Positions 1-11,550 of a stretch of DNA of 64,000 bases are shown in pieces. Both the position numbers and the translations under genes were made by a program. Under the pieces are notes generated by a model. The model was given only the letters and a program-made list of their open reading frames with translations. It was not told where the DNA came from and did not search any database. The DNA comes from Elymus sibiricus. Its lineage: Eukaryota; Streptophyta; Magnoliopsida; Poales; Poaceae. The stretch lies in the NCBI GenBank assembly GCA_039707655.1, contig CM077665.1:139129148-139193147 (forward strand), read 5' to 3'. The stretch's first letter is position 1. Every line of letters starts with the position of its first letter.

Positions 1-1050
1 TCATCAATCTTATTCAACTTTTCTTCTATCGTACTATGGAAAACTTTTTGAGCATTGATAAATTCTTTAATATTACTCTCAAGATCAGAGTGGTTCCTAT
101 TTTTATTGTAAGAAGAATTACCATAGTGATTACCAGAATTATTAGAGGAATTTCCAGGAAAAGGCCTAGGATTAACATTACCTCTATAAGCATTGTTATT
201 AAAATTGTTTCTCGAGATGAAATTCGCATCTACGGAATCAATATTTTGATCAATAAAAGTAGACAAAGGCACATCATTAAGATCAATAGGAGCATTTTGA
301 CTAGCAACCAACTTCATAAGAGCATCAACTTTTTCACTCAAAGTACTAATTTCTTCAACCGAATTAACTTTTTTACTAGTAGGTGCTCTTTCAGTATGCC
401 ATTGTGAATAATTTGCCATAATATTATCTATCAATTTAGTAGCTTCACCCAAAGTAATTTCCATAAAAGTACCACCTGCGGCGGAATCTAAAAGATTTCT
501 AGAGACAAAATTCAATCCCGCATAAAAAATTTGTATGATCATCCAAAGTTTTAAACCATGAGTAGGACAATTTCTTAGCATCAATTTCATTATTTCCCAA
601 GATTGTGCATAAAAAAATTGTATGTTCATGCTCAAGTTGCTTAAAATTCATGATTTGAGTTCTAAGGGAAATAATTTTCGCGGGCCAAAAATACTTAGTA
701 ATAAAATCATCCTTGCACTTATCCCAAGAATCGATACTATTGCGAGGCAAAGAAGAAAACCAAATTTTTGCATGATCCCGCAAGGAGAAAGGAAATAATT
801 TCAACTTCACTATATCATTGTCCACATCTTTTTCTCTTTTGCATATCACACAATTCTACGAATGTGTTTAGATGGGACGCGACATCCTCATTAGGAGTAT
901 CGGAAAATTGATCTTTCAAGACAAGATTCAACAAAGCAGCATTAATAGCACAAGACTCCGCACTAGTGGAGGGAGGAGCAATTGGAGTACTAATAAAATC
1001 ATTATTATTGGTATTGGAAAATCACACAATTTGGTATTTTCTTGAGTCAT
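1..1050 (-). pseudogene. Athila-type Gypsy gag (element L), partial and frameshifted
   Basis: This is the structural Gag of an Athila-group LTR retrotransposon, read on the minus strand from an ATG at 1050 and running off the left edge. The retrotransposon gag core is clear (PFSLRDHAKIWFSSLPRNS, then WDKCKDDF and NFKQLEHEH at roughly 860-620). It is followed by SAAGGTFMEITLGEATKL and an Asn-rich tail near 230-60. The coding frame breaks near 1030-850 and again near 600-625, where an A-run on the plus strand suggests an indel, so the gene is defective. It lies downstream of the PBS at 1242-1259 and the LTR part at 1270-2082, in the expected gag position. No protease or pol is inside the window. 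I am confident of the family and less so of the exact start. Confidence 0.85.
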
Positions 1051-1241
1051 CGTGACTACGCAAACAAGATTGGAAGCAAACAAGAGATGTGACGAGAAAA
1101 AGGCAAACGAAAAAGAGGGCGAATAAAAACAGAATTTTTTTGTGAAGTGGGGGAGAGGAAAACGAGAGGAAAATGGCAAATAATATAAATTGCAAGGAGA
1201 TGAGATTTGTGATTAGGAAGCTGATAGATGTTGATGATGTC
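1051..1241 (-). other. 5' leader of element L
   Basis: Untranslated leader between the PBS and gag of element L. It is recognisably the same sequence as the leader of element B at 26317-26500: both have the CATCAACATCTATCAG start, then a pyrimidine-rich stretch and a run encoding no conserved protein. The shared leader links L and B as one family. ORFs reported across it on the minus strand are not coding. Confidence 0.7.
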
Positions 1242-1259
1242 TTCCCGGCAACGACGCCA
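1242..1259 (-). promoter_or_regulatory. primer binding site, tRNA-Asp type
   Basis: On the minus strand this reads TGGCGTCGTTGCCGGGAA, one substitution from the TGGCGCCGTTGCCGGGGA type seen at 26299-26316. It lies ten bases inside the LTR end at 1270. Athila-group elements of grasses commonly carry an Asp-tRNA complementary PBS of this form. Confidence 0.8.
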
Positions 1260-1269
1260 AAAATTCCTT

Positions 1270-2082
1270 TGACATGGCTTGAGACTGCGTCGGTATTTCC
1301 CCAAAGAGGAAGGGATGATGCAACACAGCTACGGTAAGTATGTCCCTCAGTTATGAAACCAAGGTTATCGAACCAATAGGAGAACCAAGCAACACTATGT
1401 AAATGGTACCTGCACACAAAGAACAAATACTTGCAACCCGACGCGTAAGAGAGGTTGTCAATCTCTCCACGGTAAAAAGATAGATTGGTTTGTATGGGAT
1501 TGGGTAAATAGATCGCACAAGAACACGAAATAAAAGATGCAAATAAAAAGTGCAGCAAGGTATTTTTGGGTTTTTGGAATAATATATCTGAAAACAAACG
1601 CGGAAAAAGATAGATCGGAAAGCAAAATATTAAAAGGGTAGACCCCGGGGCCGTAGATTTCACTAGTGGCTTCTCTCATGAGTATAGCACATGATAGGTA
1701 AACAAATTACTGTTGGGCAATTGATAGAAGATCAAATAATCATGACGATATCCAAGGCAATGATCAATATATAGGCATCACGTCCAAGATTAGTAGACCA
1801 AAACGATTCTGCATCTACTACTATTACTCCACATATCGACTGCTATCCAGCATGCATCTAGTGTATTAAGTTCATGGAGAAACGGAGTAATGCAATAATA
1901 ATGATGACATGATGTAGACAAGATCTATTCATGTAGGAATAGACCCCATCTTGTTATCCTTAATAGCAACGATACATGCGTGCCTCGCTGCCCCTTCTGT
2001 CATTGGGAGTGCACACCGCAAGATCGAACCCATCACAAAGCACGTCTTCCCATGGCAAGAAAAATCGATCTAGTTGGCCTAA
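1270..2082 (-). mobile_element. 3' half of an LTR of element L (same LTR family as element B)
   Basis: Minus-oriented LTR segment. Its plus-strand start tgacatggcttgagac mirrors the LTR ends at 26288 and 31517, and the stretch 1900-2080 is the reverse complement of 25520-25690 and 30720-30870 with few changes. The LTR is cut at 2082 by element S, whose LTR begins at 2083. The other half would lie beyond the right end of S and is not in the window. The five bases before S are cctaa, the expected target duplication, but the second copy cannot be tested here. Confidence 0.85.
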
Positions 2083-3589
2083 TGAGAACCCACAAGTGTA
2101 GGGGGTCATTTGTAACCTTTTTCGATAAGTAAGAGTGTCGAACCCAACGAGGAGCTAAAGGTAGAACAAATATTCCCTCAAGTTCTATCGACCACCGATA
2201 CAACTCTACGCACACTAATGCTTGCTTTACCTAGAACAACTATAAAACTACTTTGCGGGAATAAAACTAGAAGTACTTTGCAAGATAATAAAGAACGTGG
2301 AAATAAAAGTTAGGTGCTGTTTTAATAAAAGAACAATAAACTAAATAACTTAGTAGAAAGCTTTTTGTAACACAAGAGAAAGATTGTCCCTAGGCAATTG
2401 AATATAATATGATAGATACTTGTTATATGCTATGAGGGAGAGGCATACGCTAACACACTTTCCGTACTTGGATCATATGCACTTATGATTGGAACTCTAG
2501 CAAGCATCCGCAACTACCAAAGTTCATTAAGGTAAAACCCAACCATAGCATTAAGTATCAAGTCCCCTTTACTCCCATACGCAACAACCCACCTACTCGG
2601 GTTTGTGCTTCTGTCACTCACGCAACCCACCATAGGCAAATCATGAACATATTGCAACACCCTATAGCGGGGATCCCTCACGTTTGCGTGACACGGAGGG
2701 CACCATAGGACAACACCATATCAACATACAACTCACATCCATAACATCATACCACATTAACCCATAGGACAAAAGAGATCTACTCAAACATCATAGGATA
2801 GCCAAATATCATTGGGAAATAATATATAGAGTTGAGCACCATGTTTAAGTCAAGATTACAGCGGGGAATAGAGGTATTACACCGCTGCATAGAGGGGGAG
2901 AGAGTTGGTGTTGACGGCGGCGAAGTTGTTGGAGTAGATCGCCGTCACGATGATTGCCCCGGCGGCGTTCCGGCACCACCGGGAGAGAGGGGGAGAAAGC
3001 CCCCTCCTTCTTCTTCTTCCTTGGCCTCCCCCCTAGATGGGAGGAGAGTTCCCCCTCTGGTCCATGGCCTCCATGGCGGTGGAGGGGCAGGAGCCCCTCC
3101 TAGATTTGATCTCCCTCTCTGTTCTCTTCTGTTTCGCGTTCCTGTTTTCTGGCCGAAAACCGTTTCTTATATTCCCGGAGATCCATAACTCCGATTACGC
3201 TGAGATTTTAACATGATTTTTTTCCAAAAATTAGCTTCCTTGGACCCGAAGGAGAGCTCCAACCGACTTATGAGGTGACCACAACCCACCATGGCACGCC
3301 TAGGCCCTGGGGCGCGCCCTGGTGTCTTTTGGGGGTTGTGGGCCTCCTTTTGCGTTGATTCCACTTCTCAAAATTCACAAATATTCCAAAAAAAAAATAT
3401 CGCGTTTGGACTTCGTTTGATATGGAATTTCTGCGAAACAAAAAACACACAAAAAACAGGAACTGGCACTGGGCACTGGATCAATAGGTTAGTCCAATAA
3501 ATCATATAAATTGTTGCCAAAAGTATGTGAAAGTTGTATAATATTGGCATTAAACAATCAAAAATTATAGATACGACGGAGACGTATCA
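2083..3589 (-). mobile_element. 3' LTR of non-autonomous Athila-like element S
   Basis: Minus-oriented LTR of about 1.5 kb. On the minus strand it begins TGATACGTCTCCGTCG at 3589 and ends with the complement of tgagaacccacaagtg at 2083. The solo LTR at 23469-24987 is the same family and nearly the same length (1,519 bp). It is bordered on the right by a polypurine tract and element S internal sequence, so it is the 3' LTR. ORFs within it (for example at 2832-3188) have no counterpart protein and are not annotated. Confidence 0.88.
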
Positions 3590-3630
3590 ACATCCCCAAG
3601 CTTAATTCCTGCTCGTCCTCGAGTAGGTAA
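3590..3630 (-). promoter_or_regulatory. polypurine tract region of element S
   Basis: On the minus strand this reads GAGGACGAGCAGGAATTAAG followed by CTTGGGGATG, directly against the LTR start at 3589. The same arrangement borders the LTRs at 29947 (plus) and 50169 (minus). It primes plus-strand DNA synthesis in LTR retrotransposons. Confidence 0.8.
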
Positions 3631-5311
3631 ATGATAAAAAACGATAATTTTTGATGTGGAATGCTACCTAGCATAATCTTGATCATATATCTAATCATGG
3701 CATGAATATTAAGACACAAGTGATTCAAAGCAATAGTCTAGTTTTGACATAAAGGCATTAATACTCAGGCATCCCAATAAACAATCATATCTTTCAAAAT
3801 ATCAAGGCTAAAGAACGCTATCCCTATAAAATCATATAGCCTTGTCATGCTCTGTCTTCTTAACACAAAGTATAAATCATGTACTACCCCGGTGTCAGCC
3901 AAGCAATTGGTTCATACTTTTTAACGCGCTTCAGCATTTTCAACTCTCACGCAATACATGAGCGCAAGCCATGGATATAGCACTACGGGTGGAATAGAAT
4001 GCGGTGGTAGACTTTAATATAGAGAAGACAAAAAGGAAGATAGTCTCACATCGAAGCGGCTAATCAACGGGCTATGGAGATGCCCATCAATTGATATCAA
4101 TGTGAGGAGTAGGGATTGCCATGCAATGGATGCACTAAGAGCTATAAGTGTATGAAAGCTCAATATGAAAACTAAGTGGGTGTGCATCTAACTCTATAAT
4201 GAAAAATTCCCACTAGTATATGAAAGTGACAACATAGGAGACTCTCTATATGAAAAACATGGTGCTACTTTGAAGCACAAGTGTGGAATTAGCATGCCCC
4301 TTCTCTCTTTGTCTCTCATAATTATTATTTTCATTTTTTTATTTTTTTATTTTATTTTTTTTCTTCTTCTTTTTATTTCTTCTCTTTTTTTCTCTTTTTT
4401 TTTCTTTTTCTTGTCCGGAGCCTCATCCCGACTTGTGGGGGAATCATAATTTTCATCATCATTTCCTCACTGGGACATGCTCTAATAAAGAATAATGATG
4501 ATCATCACACTTCTATTTACTTACAACTCAATATTACAACGATGGTAGAATAAAGTATGACTCTATATGAATGCAATGATCTAGCGTAGCAAAGATATAA
4601 AAAAATGGAAAAGCCATGAAACATCATGCTAGCTATCTTACGATCATGTAAAGCAATATGACAATGAATGCTCACGTCATCAAAACGGAAGCGGTGGAAG
4701 TTGCATGGCAATAATATATCTCGGAATGGCTATGGAAATGCCATAATAGGTAGGTATTGTGGCTGTTTGAGGAAAATATAATAAGGCTTATGTGTGATAG
4801 AGCGTATCATATCACGGGGTTTGGATGCACCGACGAAGTTTGCACTGACTCTCGGGGTGAGAAAGGGCAATGCACGGTACCGTGGAGGCTAGCAAATTGC
4901 GGAAAGATAAGAGTGTGTATAATCCATGGACTCACATTAGTCACAAAGAACTCACATACTTATTGCAAAAGTTTATTAGCCCTCGAAGCAAAGTATTACT
5001 ACGCATGCTCCTAGGGGGAGGTTGGTAGGATTTAACCATCGCGCGCCCCCGACCTTCACACAAAGATAGACAATCAATGATAAATTGTGCTCCAACTTCC
5101 TGGCATAACAGGAGACTATACGTGCATGCTTCGGGAATCACAAACCTTAACACCAACATCTTACTAAACACGATCATCCACTACTACCTCCCACATATTA
5201 TCATCTCTATATCACAAAACTATTGCAAGGAATTAAACATATCATATTCAGTGATCCATAAGTTTTATGTAGGATTTGATGACTAACCATGCAAATGACC
5301 AATTCCTTTTG

Positions 5312-5478
5312 ACTCTCCAAATAGATATAATTGAAACAAGAGAGTTTAATTCTTTCTACAAAAGATCATGCTCTAATAAATATAAGTGAAGCAAAAGAGC
5401 ATTCTACGAATAACGGTTTTCTATGTGAAGAGAAATAGGCAATCCAAACTTCAAATGGTATAAGCGAAGCACATGAAG
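5312..5478 (-). repeat. array of short hairpins in the 3' UTR of element S
   Basis: Three units with arms that pair: ACTCTC 5312-5317 with GAGAGT 5340-5345; ATGCTCT 5368-5374 with AGAGCAT 5396-5402; CTTCA 5449-5453 with TGAAG 5474-5478. The sequence between the arms is similar in all three (minus-strand core near ttcacttata), while the arms differ and stay complementary. Element B has the same kind of array at 28389-28615. What is seen is the pairing potential; that it folds as RNA is inference. Confidence 0.6.
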
Positions 5479-5623
5479 CATTCTATAAAGCCATGGAATA
5501 TCTCATACCAGCATGGTGCATAAAAGAAAATTGAAAACTAAACACAAAAGACGCTCCAAGATTTACACATATCACATGAACGAAACAAAAACGAAAACAT
5601 ACCGATACTTGTTGAAGAAAGAT

Positions 5624-5705
5624 GGGATGCCTTCCGGGGCATCCCCAAGCTTAGACGTTTGAGTCTCCTTGGATATTTACTTGGGGTGCCTTGTTCATCC
5701 CCAAG
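5624..5705 (-). repeat. double hairpin with PPT-like motif
   Basis: Two inverted repeats: GGGATGCC 5624-5631 with GGCATCCC 5638-5645 (six-base loop), and CTTGGGG 5680-5686 with CCCCAAG 5699-5705. Both include copies of the aagcttgggg motif that also forms the real polypurine tract near 3590. The equivalent pair in element B is at 28118-28199. Confidence 0.6.
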
Positions 5706-6573
5706 CTTGAAATCTTGTCTCTCCTCCTTCCCCTCATATCGAGACCTCCTCGATGTTCGAACACTTCATCCACACAAAACTTAACAGAAGACTAGTGAGA
5801 TCCGTTAGTATAATAAAGCAAATTCCTACTTTAAGTACTGGTGCAAACCCATTCATATTTTGTATTTGCATTATCCCTACTGTATTATAACTTTTCCATG
5901 GCTTATACCACCCATAAAATTGATAGTTTCATCAAAACAAGCAAAACAATGCATCAAAAACAGAATCTGTCTTAAACAGGACAATCTTTAGTAATCTGAA
6001 CTTTGACCATACTTATGTAAATCCAAAAATTCTGAACAATTAGGACGAAATAAAAAATCTGTATAGCAATACTATGTAAAAATTTCAGAAACTTTTGACA
6101 TTCCAGTAAAAAAATGAAAATTCACGCACTACAGCCAAAGTTTCTGTTTTTACACCGCACATACCAACAAGCAATCTAATCATCCTAAAGGCAAATCTTG
6201 GCACATTATTTTTATAATACAATGTATGTGTACAAGGGGATAATTATTTTTGTTGAAAAGTTTCTGTGACTCAAGATTCACAAAGTTTCCATGGGCATGA
6301 ACAAAAGTTCAAGGCTAGCCCCCACTTCATTGATGCTCATCATCTCTCTCACTTTCACCTTTCCTTTTGTGAAGTTTTAGGTTCCCCTCTATATTTTTTT
6401 GTTTTTAAACTTTATAAAAGCACACAACAGAAATAGATTACTCTCTAAAACTTCCAGGTTGTCTCCCTGGCAGCGCTTTCTTTAAAGCCATTAAGCTAGG
6501 CATAAAGTGCTCAAGTAATGGATCCACCCGGATCCCAAGGTATATCAAAGCTAATTTTAATTAACAATGATTT

Positions 6574-7899
6574 TTAATTTAGTAGTGAGCACAAAGTGAT
6601 ATATATCATGTGACAACGAAGTCTAACCCTCTTCCTATGCATCGGCATGTCATACAAGAACAATTCATGCACATTAAGTAAAGGCCAATGCATAGTATAA
6701 ACAGTTTCTTGCAATTTTATCGTATTGGAAACATAAAGAGGTGGAGATGTAGTTCCTCTCTCATAATAATTGCAAGTAGGAGCAGCAAGCACATGCATAT
6801 TATATTCATCAAAATCATCATGTGTAGTAGCAAAACGCAACCCATCAATATAGTCCTTAATAAGAGCAAACTTCTCCGATATAGTGTAGTTGGGAGAATT
6901 CAAGAAGATAATAGGACTATCATGTGTGGGTGCAATAGCAACAATTTCATGCTTAACATAAGGAACTATAGCAAGTTCATCTTCATAAGCATAATTCATA
7001 TTGGCATCTTGGCCACAACCATAGCAAGCATCAAGTTCATCAAAAAGGGATATTTCAAATGAATCCAAGGGATCATAGCAATTATCATAGCATTCATCCT
7101 TCGATAAGCACGAAGGGTAATTAAACAATGTATGAGTTGAAGAGTTACTCTCATTAGAAGGTGGTCACGGGTGATCAATCCGCCCTTCCTCCTTTTGTTC
7201 TTCGCTCTCCTCCTCATCTTTTTCATCCAATGAGCTCACAATTTCAGCAACTTCTTCTTCCATAGGTCCCTGCAAAATATTAGTCTCTTCCAAGGCATCG
7301 GACATTCTCTCAATAAATTCAATAATATCAGCATTTTATTCATAATTATCATAGCAATATTTAAGTATGGATAAATTTTCAGATTCGTAAGGAACATCAT
7401 CATCATACTTTTCAAGCAAAGAAGCAATTTCATAAGCTCCTTTAAATGCAACAAATTCTTCTATTCGTTCCACATCATAGTAATCATAAATACCTTTAAG
7501 ATAAGAAGCCAAGGTTTCATTATCGTTAAATTTACATTGAAAGGGAAGGTGTGGAGCCTCTATCTTAGAGCAACAAGTAAAATCACATCTCAAGCATTCA
7601 TCCCAAGCAAACCATTGCAATATTCTAATTTGATCCCATAAGTGTTTCCCTTTTTGAGACAAGCGATAATCCCTAAAGTACTCACGTTGATCCAACATGT
7701 CTCCCATTTTAAAGTTTAATGATGATTTCTCAGGATTATCAAAGGAGTAATTAACGCGTCCCACATAACTAGCATCGAGGGTTTTAGGAGGTTCCCCATC
7801 TCCATGAGTAGCAAGTACCACTAATTTTTTTGGTGTTTCGTGTTCCATATCCATAACTAAAGATATGGTTAAAATGTTTGTTGTTGTTGTTGTTTGCAT
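6574..7899 (-). pseudogene. non-gag/pol ORF of element S (unknown function)
   Basis: A single minus-strand frame of about 440 codons from an ATG at 7899 (a second ATG is at 7854) to a stop at 6574, broken by only two in-frame stops: TAA at 7336-7338 and TGA at 7165-7167. The product is rich in Asp, Glu, Asn and Tyr and shows no gag, protease, RT or integrase motif. Its C-terminal part contains PTCNYYERG and MPMHRKRVRLRC, which recur as PTCNYYERG and IPMHRKNVRLKC in the element B ORF (26599-27492). It occupies the place of gag-pol, so S depends on another element for mobility. Family known to me only as sequence common in Triticeae repeats; function unknown. Confidence 0.7.
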
Positions 7900-7914
7900 G
7901 CATTTTGCATTCAC

Positions 7915-10136
7915 GACATGCTAAGCTTGTGTTGGTCATATCTTTTAGGCCGTAGCTCTGTTTTAAATGACCTATATATGTAAATCGCCTAGAATCACAT
8001 GGTGCATTTTATTTTCAAGTTTAATAAATATTAAATATGTTTAGGCAAATCTGAACCAAATTCGAAAATTGCATATGGGGTCGCTTCGGAAATACTATAT
8101 GTTGTTTTCGGCCTCATTTAAAATGCCTAGATAGATAGCTTAATTATGCTTCACCTCTGGACATGATAAATAATATTTAAACTTGTTGGGTACCTAAACG
8201 AGAGTGAACTAAATAGCACATGTGGAGTTTCGTCAATGTGCAACTCTTTGTATATTGAGCTTCACTCAATTTGTAGTATTTGGTTGTTTCATCTTGTCGT
8301 GACATGCCTATTAAACCGGACATGCATAATACTTGATTGTGCATCATGTCATGAATATGTTGTGGTGTTTACCGTGTCATTTGTTTATTTGTGGATTTGC
8401 TTCTCCTCGCAAGAGTCTGAAAGCGTTTCGGAGTGTGAGGATTCGTTCGACTACGCACGTTCGTCTACTCCACGGATTCGTTCTTCTTCCAAGCAGGATT
8501 CCAGGCAAGATGATCATTACCTTGGATATCACTAATATCTTTGTTATGCTAGTTGTCTCATTTGTATCGTTATGTCTCGCTACCTACCACTTCTTTGTCA
8601 AGCCTCCCAATGCCATGATAAGCCTCTAACCATCCACTGTCCTAGCAAACTATTGTTTGGCTAAGTTATCGCTTGCTCAACCCCTCTTATAGCGTTGCTA
8701 GTTGCAGGTGCAGTTTGTTCCACGTTGGGACATGTATATCATGGGATATCACAATATCTTGCTTATTTAATTAATGCATCTATACAATTGGTAAAGGATG
8801 GAAGGCTCGACTTTTTGCCAGGTGTTTTGTTCCACTCTTGCCGTCCTAGTTTTCGTTATACTAGTGTTATGTTCCTTGATGAGTGCTTCTAACACATGTG
8901 GGGTATTATGGGCCCCCCTGATCATTCGTCTTAGGATAAAACTCTTCCAGCAAGGCCCAACATTGGTACTAAATTTTCCCAACATAATAATACTGAACAC
9001 CTTTATTAATGCATAGGGCATCATGAAATCATGGATTTTAATTCAACATAATACAGGGTGGGCCAATGCTGATGGTTTTGGTCCAAAACGGCAGCTTGCA
9101 GGGCCACCATGGAGAAACTCGAGGAATTATTTAACTCATAGCTTGACCCATCCGGTCGTGTCCTGAGAACGAGATATGCTTCTCCTATCGGGTTCGTCGA
9201 CACGTAGGGCGATCTTGCTGGTTTAGTTTTATCTTTGACGAGCGGCTTGGCCATCGGGATTCCTTATCATAAGAATCGTGTTATCGTGGTGTGAGGTTTT
9301 TCCATCGGATGCGTGTGGAATTTATAATGGACTACTTGGAGCGCCCGTGTGGGGTTAAATCTTTAGGAAAGCCATGTCTGCAGTTATGTGGCGATTTGGA
9401 AATTGATAATACCTGCTTGTAGAGAACTTGACACTAAATCTAATTAAAATACCCCAACCGTGTGTGTAACCGTGACTGTCTCTTCTTGTGAGGTTTGAAC
9501 CAAGAAGAGAACATGGCAGGGTTATGAATGACACTTAAGTAGGTGTTCAGGATCACATCTTAATCATTGATAGTTTACGCCTGTTTATGCGTAGATCACT
9601 CTTCTTATTCTTGTACTCGTAAGTTAGCCATATACAAATGCTTAGTGCTTGCTGCAGCTTCACCACTTAATCATTCCTCATCCATTAAGCTTCGCTAGTC
9701 TTATTACACTTGGTAATGAGATTGTTGAGTCCCCATGACTCATAGATTACTACAACAACAGGTGATTGTACAAGTAAAGCGACACTTTGACATGAGAGCG
9801 ATGCTTGTTTTCATTTGTAGTTCTTCTTCTTCGACGGTCATAGGATAGGTTCCAAGTCGGCAATCTAAGATAAGCAGGGTGGACGCCGTCTCTTTTTCGT
9901 TTGTTTTCATCTGTAGTCGAATCTTGCTCTTCTGCATGATGATTGTTATGTATTGATGTATTGAGATGTTCATGTTGTAGCTTGTGGCGAGTGTAATCCT
10001 ATATCTTGTATTCTCTTCTCTTCAGTACATGTATTTGTGACGATATCCACCTTGTTAAAACGTCTCTGATGTGCACTTCTATCCCTGTTGAGACTTTCAA
10101 GTTTCCGCGAGGAAAGGACCGCATATTGGCGTTATA
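7915..10136 (+). mobile_element. 5'-truncated LTR of a Gypsy-like element C
   Basis: Plus-oriented LTR lacking its first part; it begins abruptly against element S near 7900-7925. I recognise it as a common Triticeae LTR by blocks such as the one at 7945-8170, gcttgctgcagcttcacc near 9647 and gttgagtccccatgactcat near 9723. It ends at about 10136 (ggcgttata) followed at once by an initiator-Met-type PBS. The LTR promoter would be in the missing part. ORFs within (8236-8535, 8333-8629, 9740-9973) overlap each other on both strands and look fortuitous. Confidence 0.7.
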
Positions 10137-10139
10137 ATT

Positions 10140-10151
10140 TGGTATTAGAGC
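10140..10151 (+). promoter_or_regulatory. primer binding site of element C, tRNA-iMet type
   Basis: TGGTATTAGAGC, one substitution from the canonical TGGTATCAGAGC complement of initiator methionine tRNA, three bases after the LTR end. It fixes the orientation of C as plus. Confidence 0.75.
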
Positions 10152-10322
10152 AGTACCAACCTAGGAGCCCCCTTGATTGATCGAACTTGGCCGTTGTCGA
10201 GTCTAGAAAAAAACTATTTTGGAGTCTAGTTATATATCGGAGAGTATGAATTCTTTTTACTTCTCATCCCCATCGTCGCTCCGGTGAGGAATCATGATGT
10301 AGGTGTTTTGATACTACCCTCT
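10152..10322 (+). other. leader of element C, cut by element E
   Basis: Short untranslated stretch following the PBS. It ends at the start of the element E LTR (10323). The five bases before that LTR are cctct; the matching duplication would lie beyond the window or has been lost. Confidence 0.55.
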
Positions 10323-10878
10323 TGTTAGGGATGTTCCCCATGGTTATGAACCGACCCAGATATGACCCGGCAAGGTACTAGAGGTGCAATGGGCCATTCC
10401 ATGCCCGGGTCAAGACGACATGAAGAGGAAGAGGCGCAAGGCCCACAGCGACACCTGTCTGCGGGCCAGCACAAGGAAGGGGCCTTGCGGGCCGGCTTAT
10501 GGAGAAGGCCCAGATAAGGAATTTCATGTCTTGGGTAACAAGGATGAATAAGAGTTATACTAGGATACGGGTTGACAGTATGACCCGAAATCTTGTGTAA
10601 CCCTAGGGGCTCAACCTATTATACAAAGGGGCCTCGGACGAAAAGACTAAATTGCAATGTCTCAAAAGCTAGGTTAGTGAATCCCGCTCTCTTGTAATCG
10701 AGTTCACCATCAATATCAATCAAGCAGGAAGTAGGTCTTTACCTCCATCGTGAGGGGCCAAACCTGGGTAAACTTGTGTCCTTCATTCCCGATCAACCCC
10801 GTTCAAGCAACCACCTAGTTATGATGGCTCCTAGACTTAGTCCTTTAACGAGTACATCTGCTGTGGCAAAACCACGAT
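10323..10878 (+). mobile_element. 5' LTR of element E
   Basis: Starts tgttagggatgttcccc and ends accacga immediately before the PBS. A TATA-like box (attatacaaa) lies near 10618-10627 with tcgagttcaccatcaatatc downstream near 10699, as in LTR promoters. About 556 bp long. Confidence 0.8.
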
Positions 10879-10879
10879 G

Positions 10880-10897
10880 GTTGGCGCCCACCGTGGG
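10880..10897 (+). promoter_or_regulatory. primer binding site of element E
   Basis: GTTGGCGCCCACCGTGGG, the PBS form typical of large Gypsy elements of grasses, directly after the LTR. Confidence 0.8.
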
Positions 10898-10965
10898 CCT
10901 ACGCACGGTGGTGTTGAGTTCTTGCAGCGCTCTCTCCCAGGTATCGAGGGATACAGATTGGCCGG

Positions 10966-11108
10966 ATGACGAAGAGTCATCGTGGCAAGCTCTACATCAA
11001 CGACTCGGGATGGGGCCCCGAGGCCAACTCAATCGAGTACTGGTACCGGGTCCCCTTCGGCAAGATCCATGTCTTCATCGGCAAAATCGACGAATCTGGT
11101 CCCGAGCC
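10966..11108 (+). pseudogene. gag N-terminal fragment of element E
   Basis: Encodes MTKSHRGKLYINDSGWG followed by EYWYRVPFGKIHVFIGKI. I recognise this as the start of the gag-side reading frame of these Gypsy elements. It is cut at 11108 by the CACTA element and its target duplication; the frame resumes in spirit at 16554 (repeat-derived, stop-containing). Upstream sequence 10898-10965 is leader. Confidence 0.65.
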
Positions 11109-11550
11109 TCACACTACTGGGAAAAGGCTTATAGGTGAACCCCAATAAGTGACGGGCATGGCGGGGCACCCGCCACTTCTAATTTCGAAAGCCAGCAGTG
11201 GCGGGTGACAGGAAGGACCTGCCAGTGCTGGTGGTGTAGGAGTGGCGGGTGGGCCGGAACGATCGCCAGAGATGTACTCGTAAAATTTCCTAGCGTTTTG
11301 AAACCTTCCACGGGCGGGCCCTGTTGCGCACCCGCCACTACTACTTCGTCTTACAGTGACGGTCGTGGAATACGCATGCCACAGACATAGTGGGGTGACC
11401 CTCTCAAATTTTTTATTTTTCATATCCAGATGTTTGCAGTGGCAGGCATCATAGGTATTCGCCACTACTACAATGCAGTCACCAGCGCAAATAAAAAAAT
11501 CAAGAAGTTAGCAGTGGCGGACATCCTGTATTGCCCGCCACAGATCTTTA

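Larger units (their letters stand above)
3631..6573 (-). other. long 3' untranslated region of element S
   Basis: About 2.9 kb without a supported gene. It matches, on the opposite strand, the 3' region of element B at 27493-29924, including the segment around 5830-6130 that corresponds to 27650-27900. A T-rich low-complexity tract lies at 4318-4412. Two groups of inverted repeats (5312-5478 and 5624-5705) are annotated separately. ORFs of 60-124 aa here are not conserved between S and B and I do not call them. Confidence 0.7.

Noticed and set aside
1022..1663. 213-aa minus ORF
   Set aside because: It crosses LTR, PBS and leader of element L; the same stretch in element B is not open in that frame.
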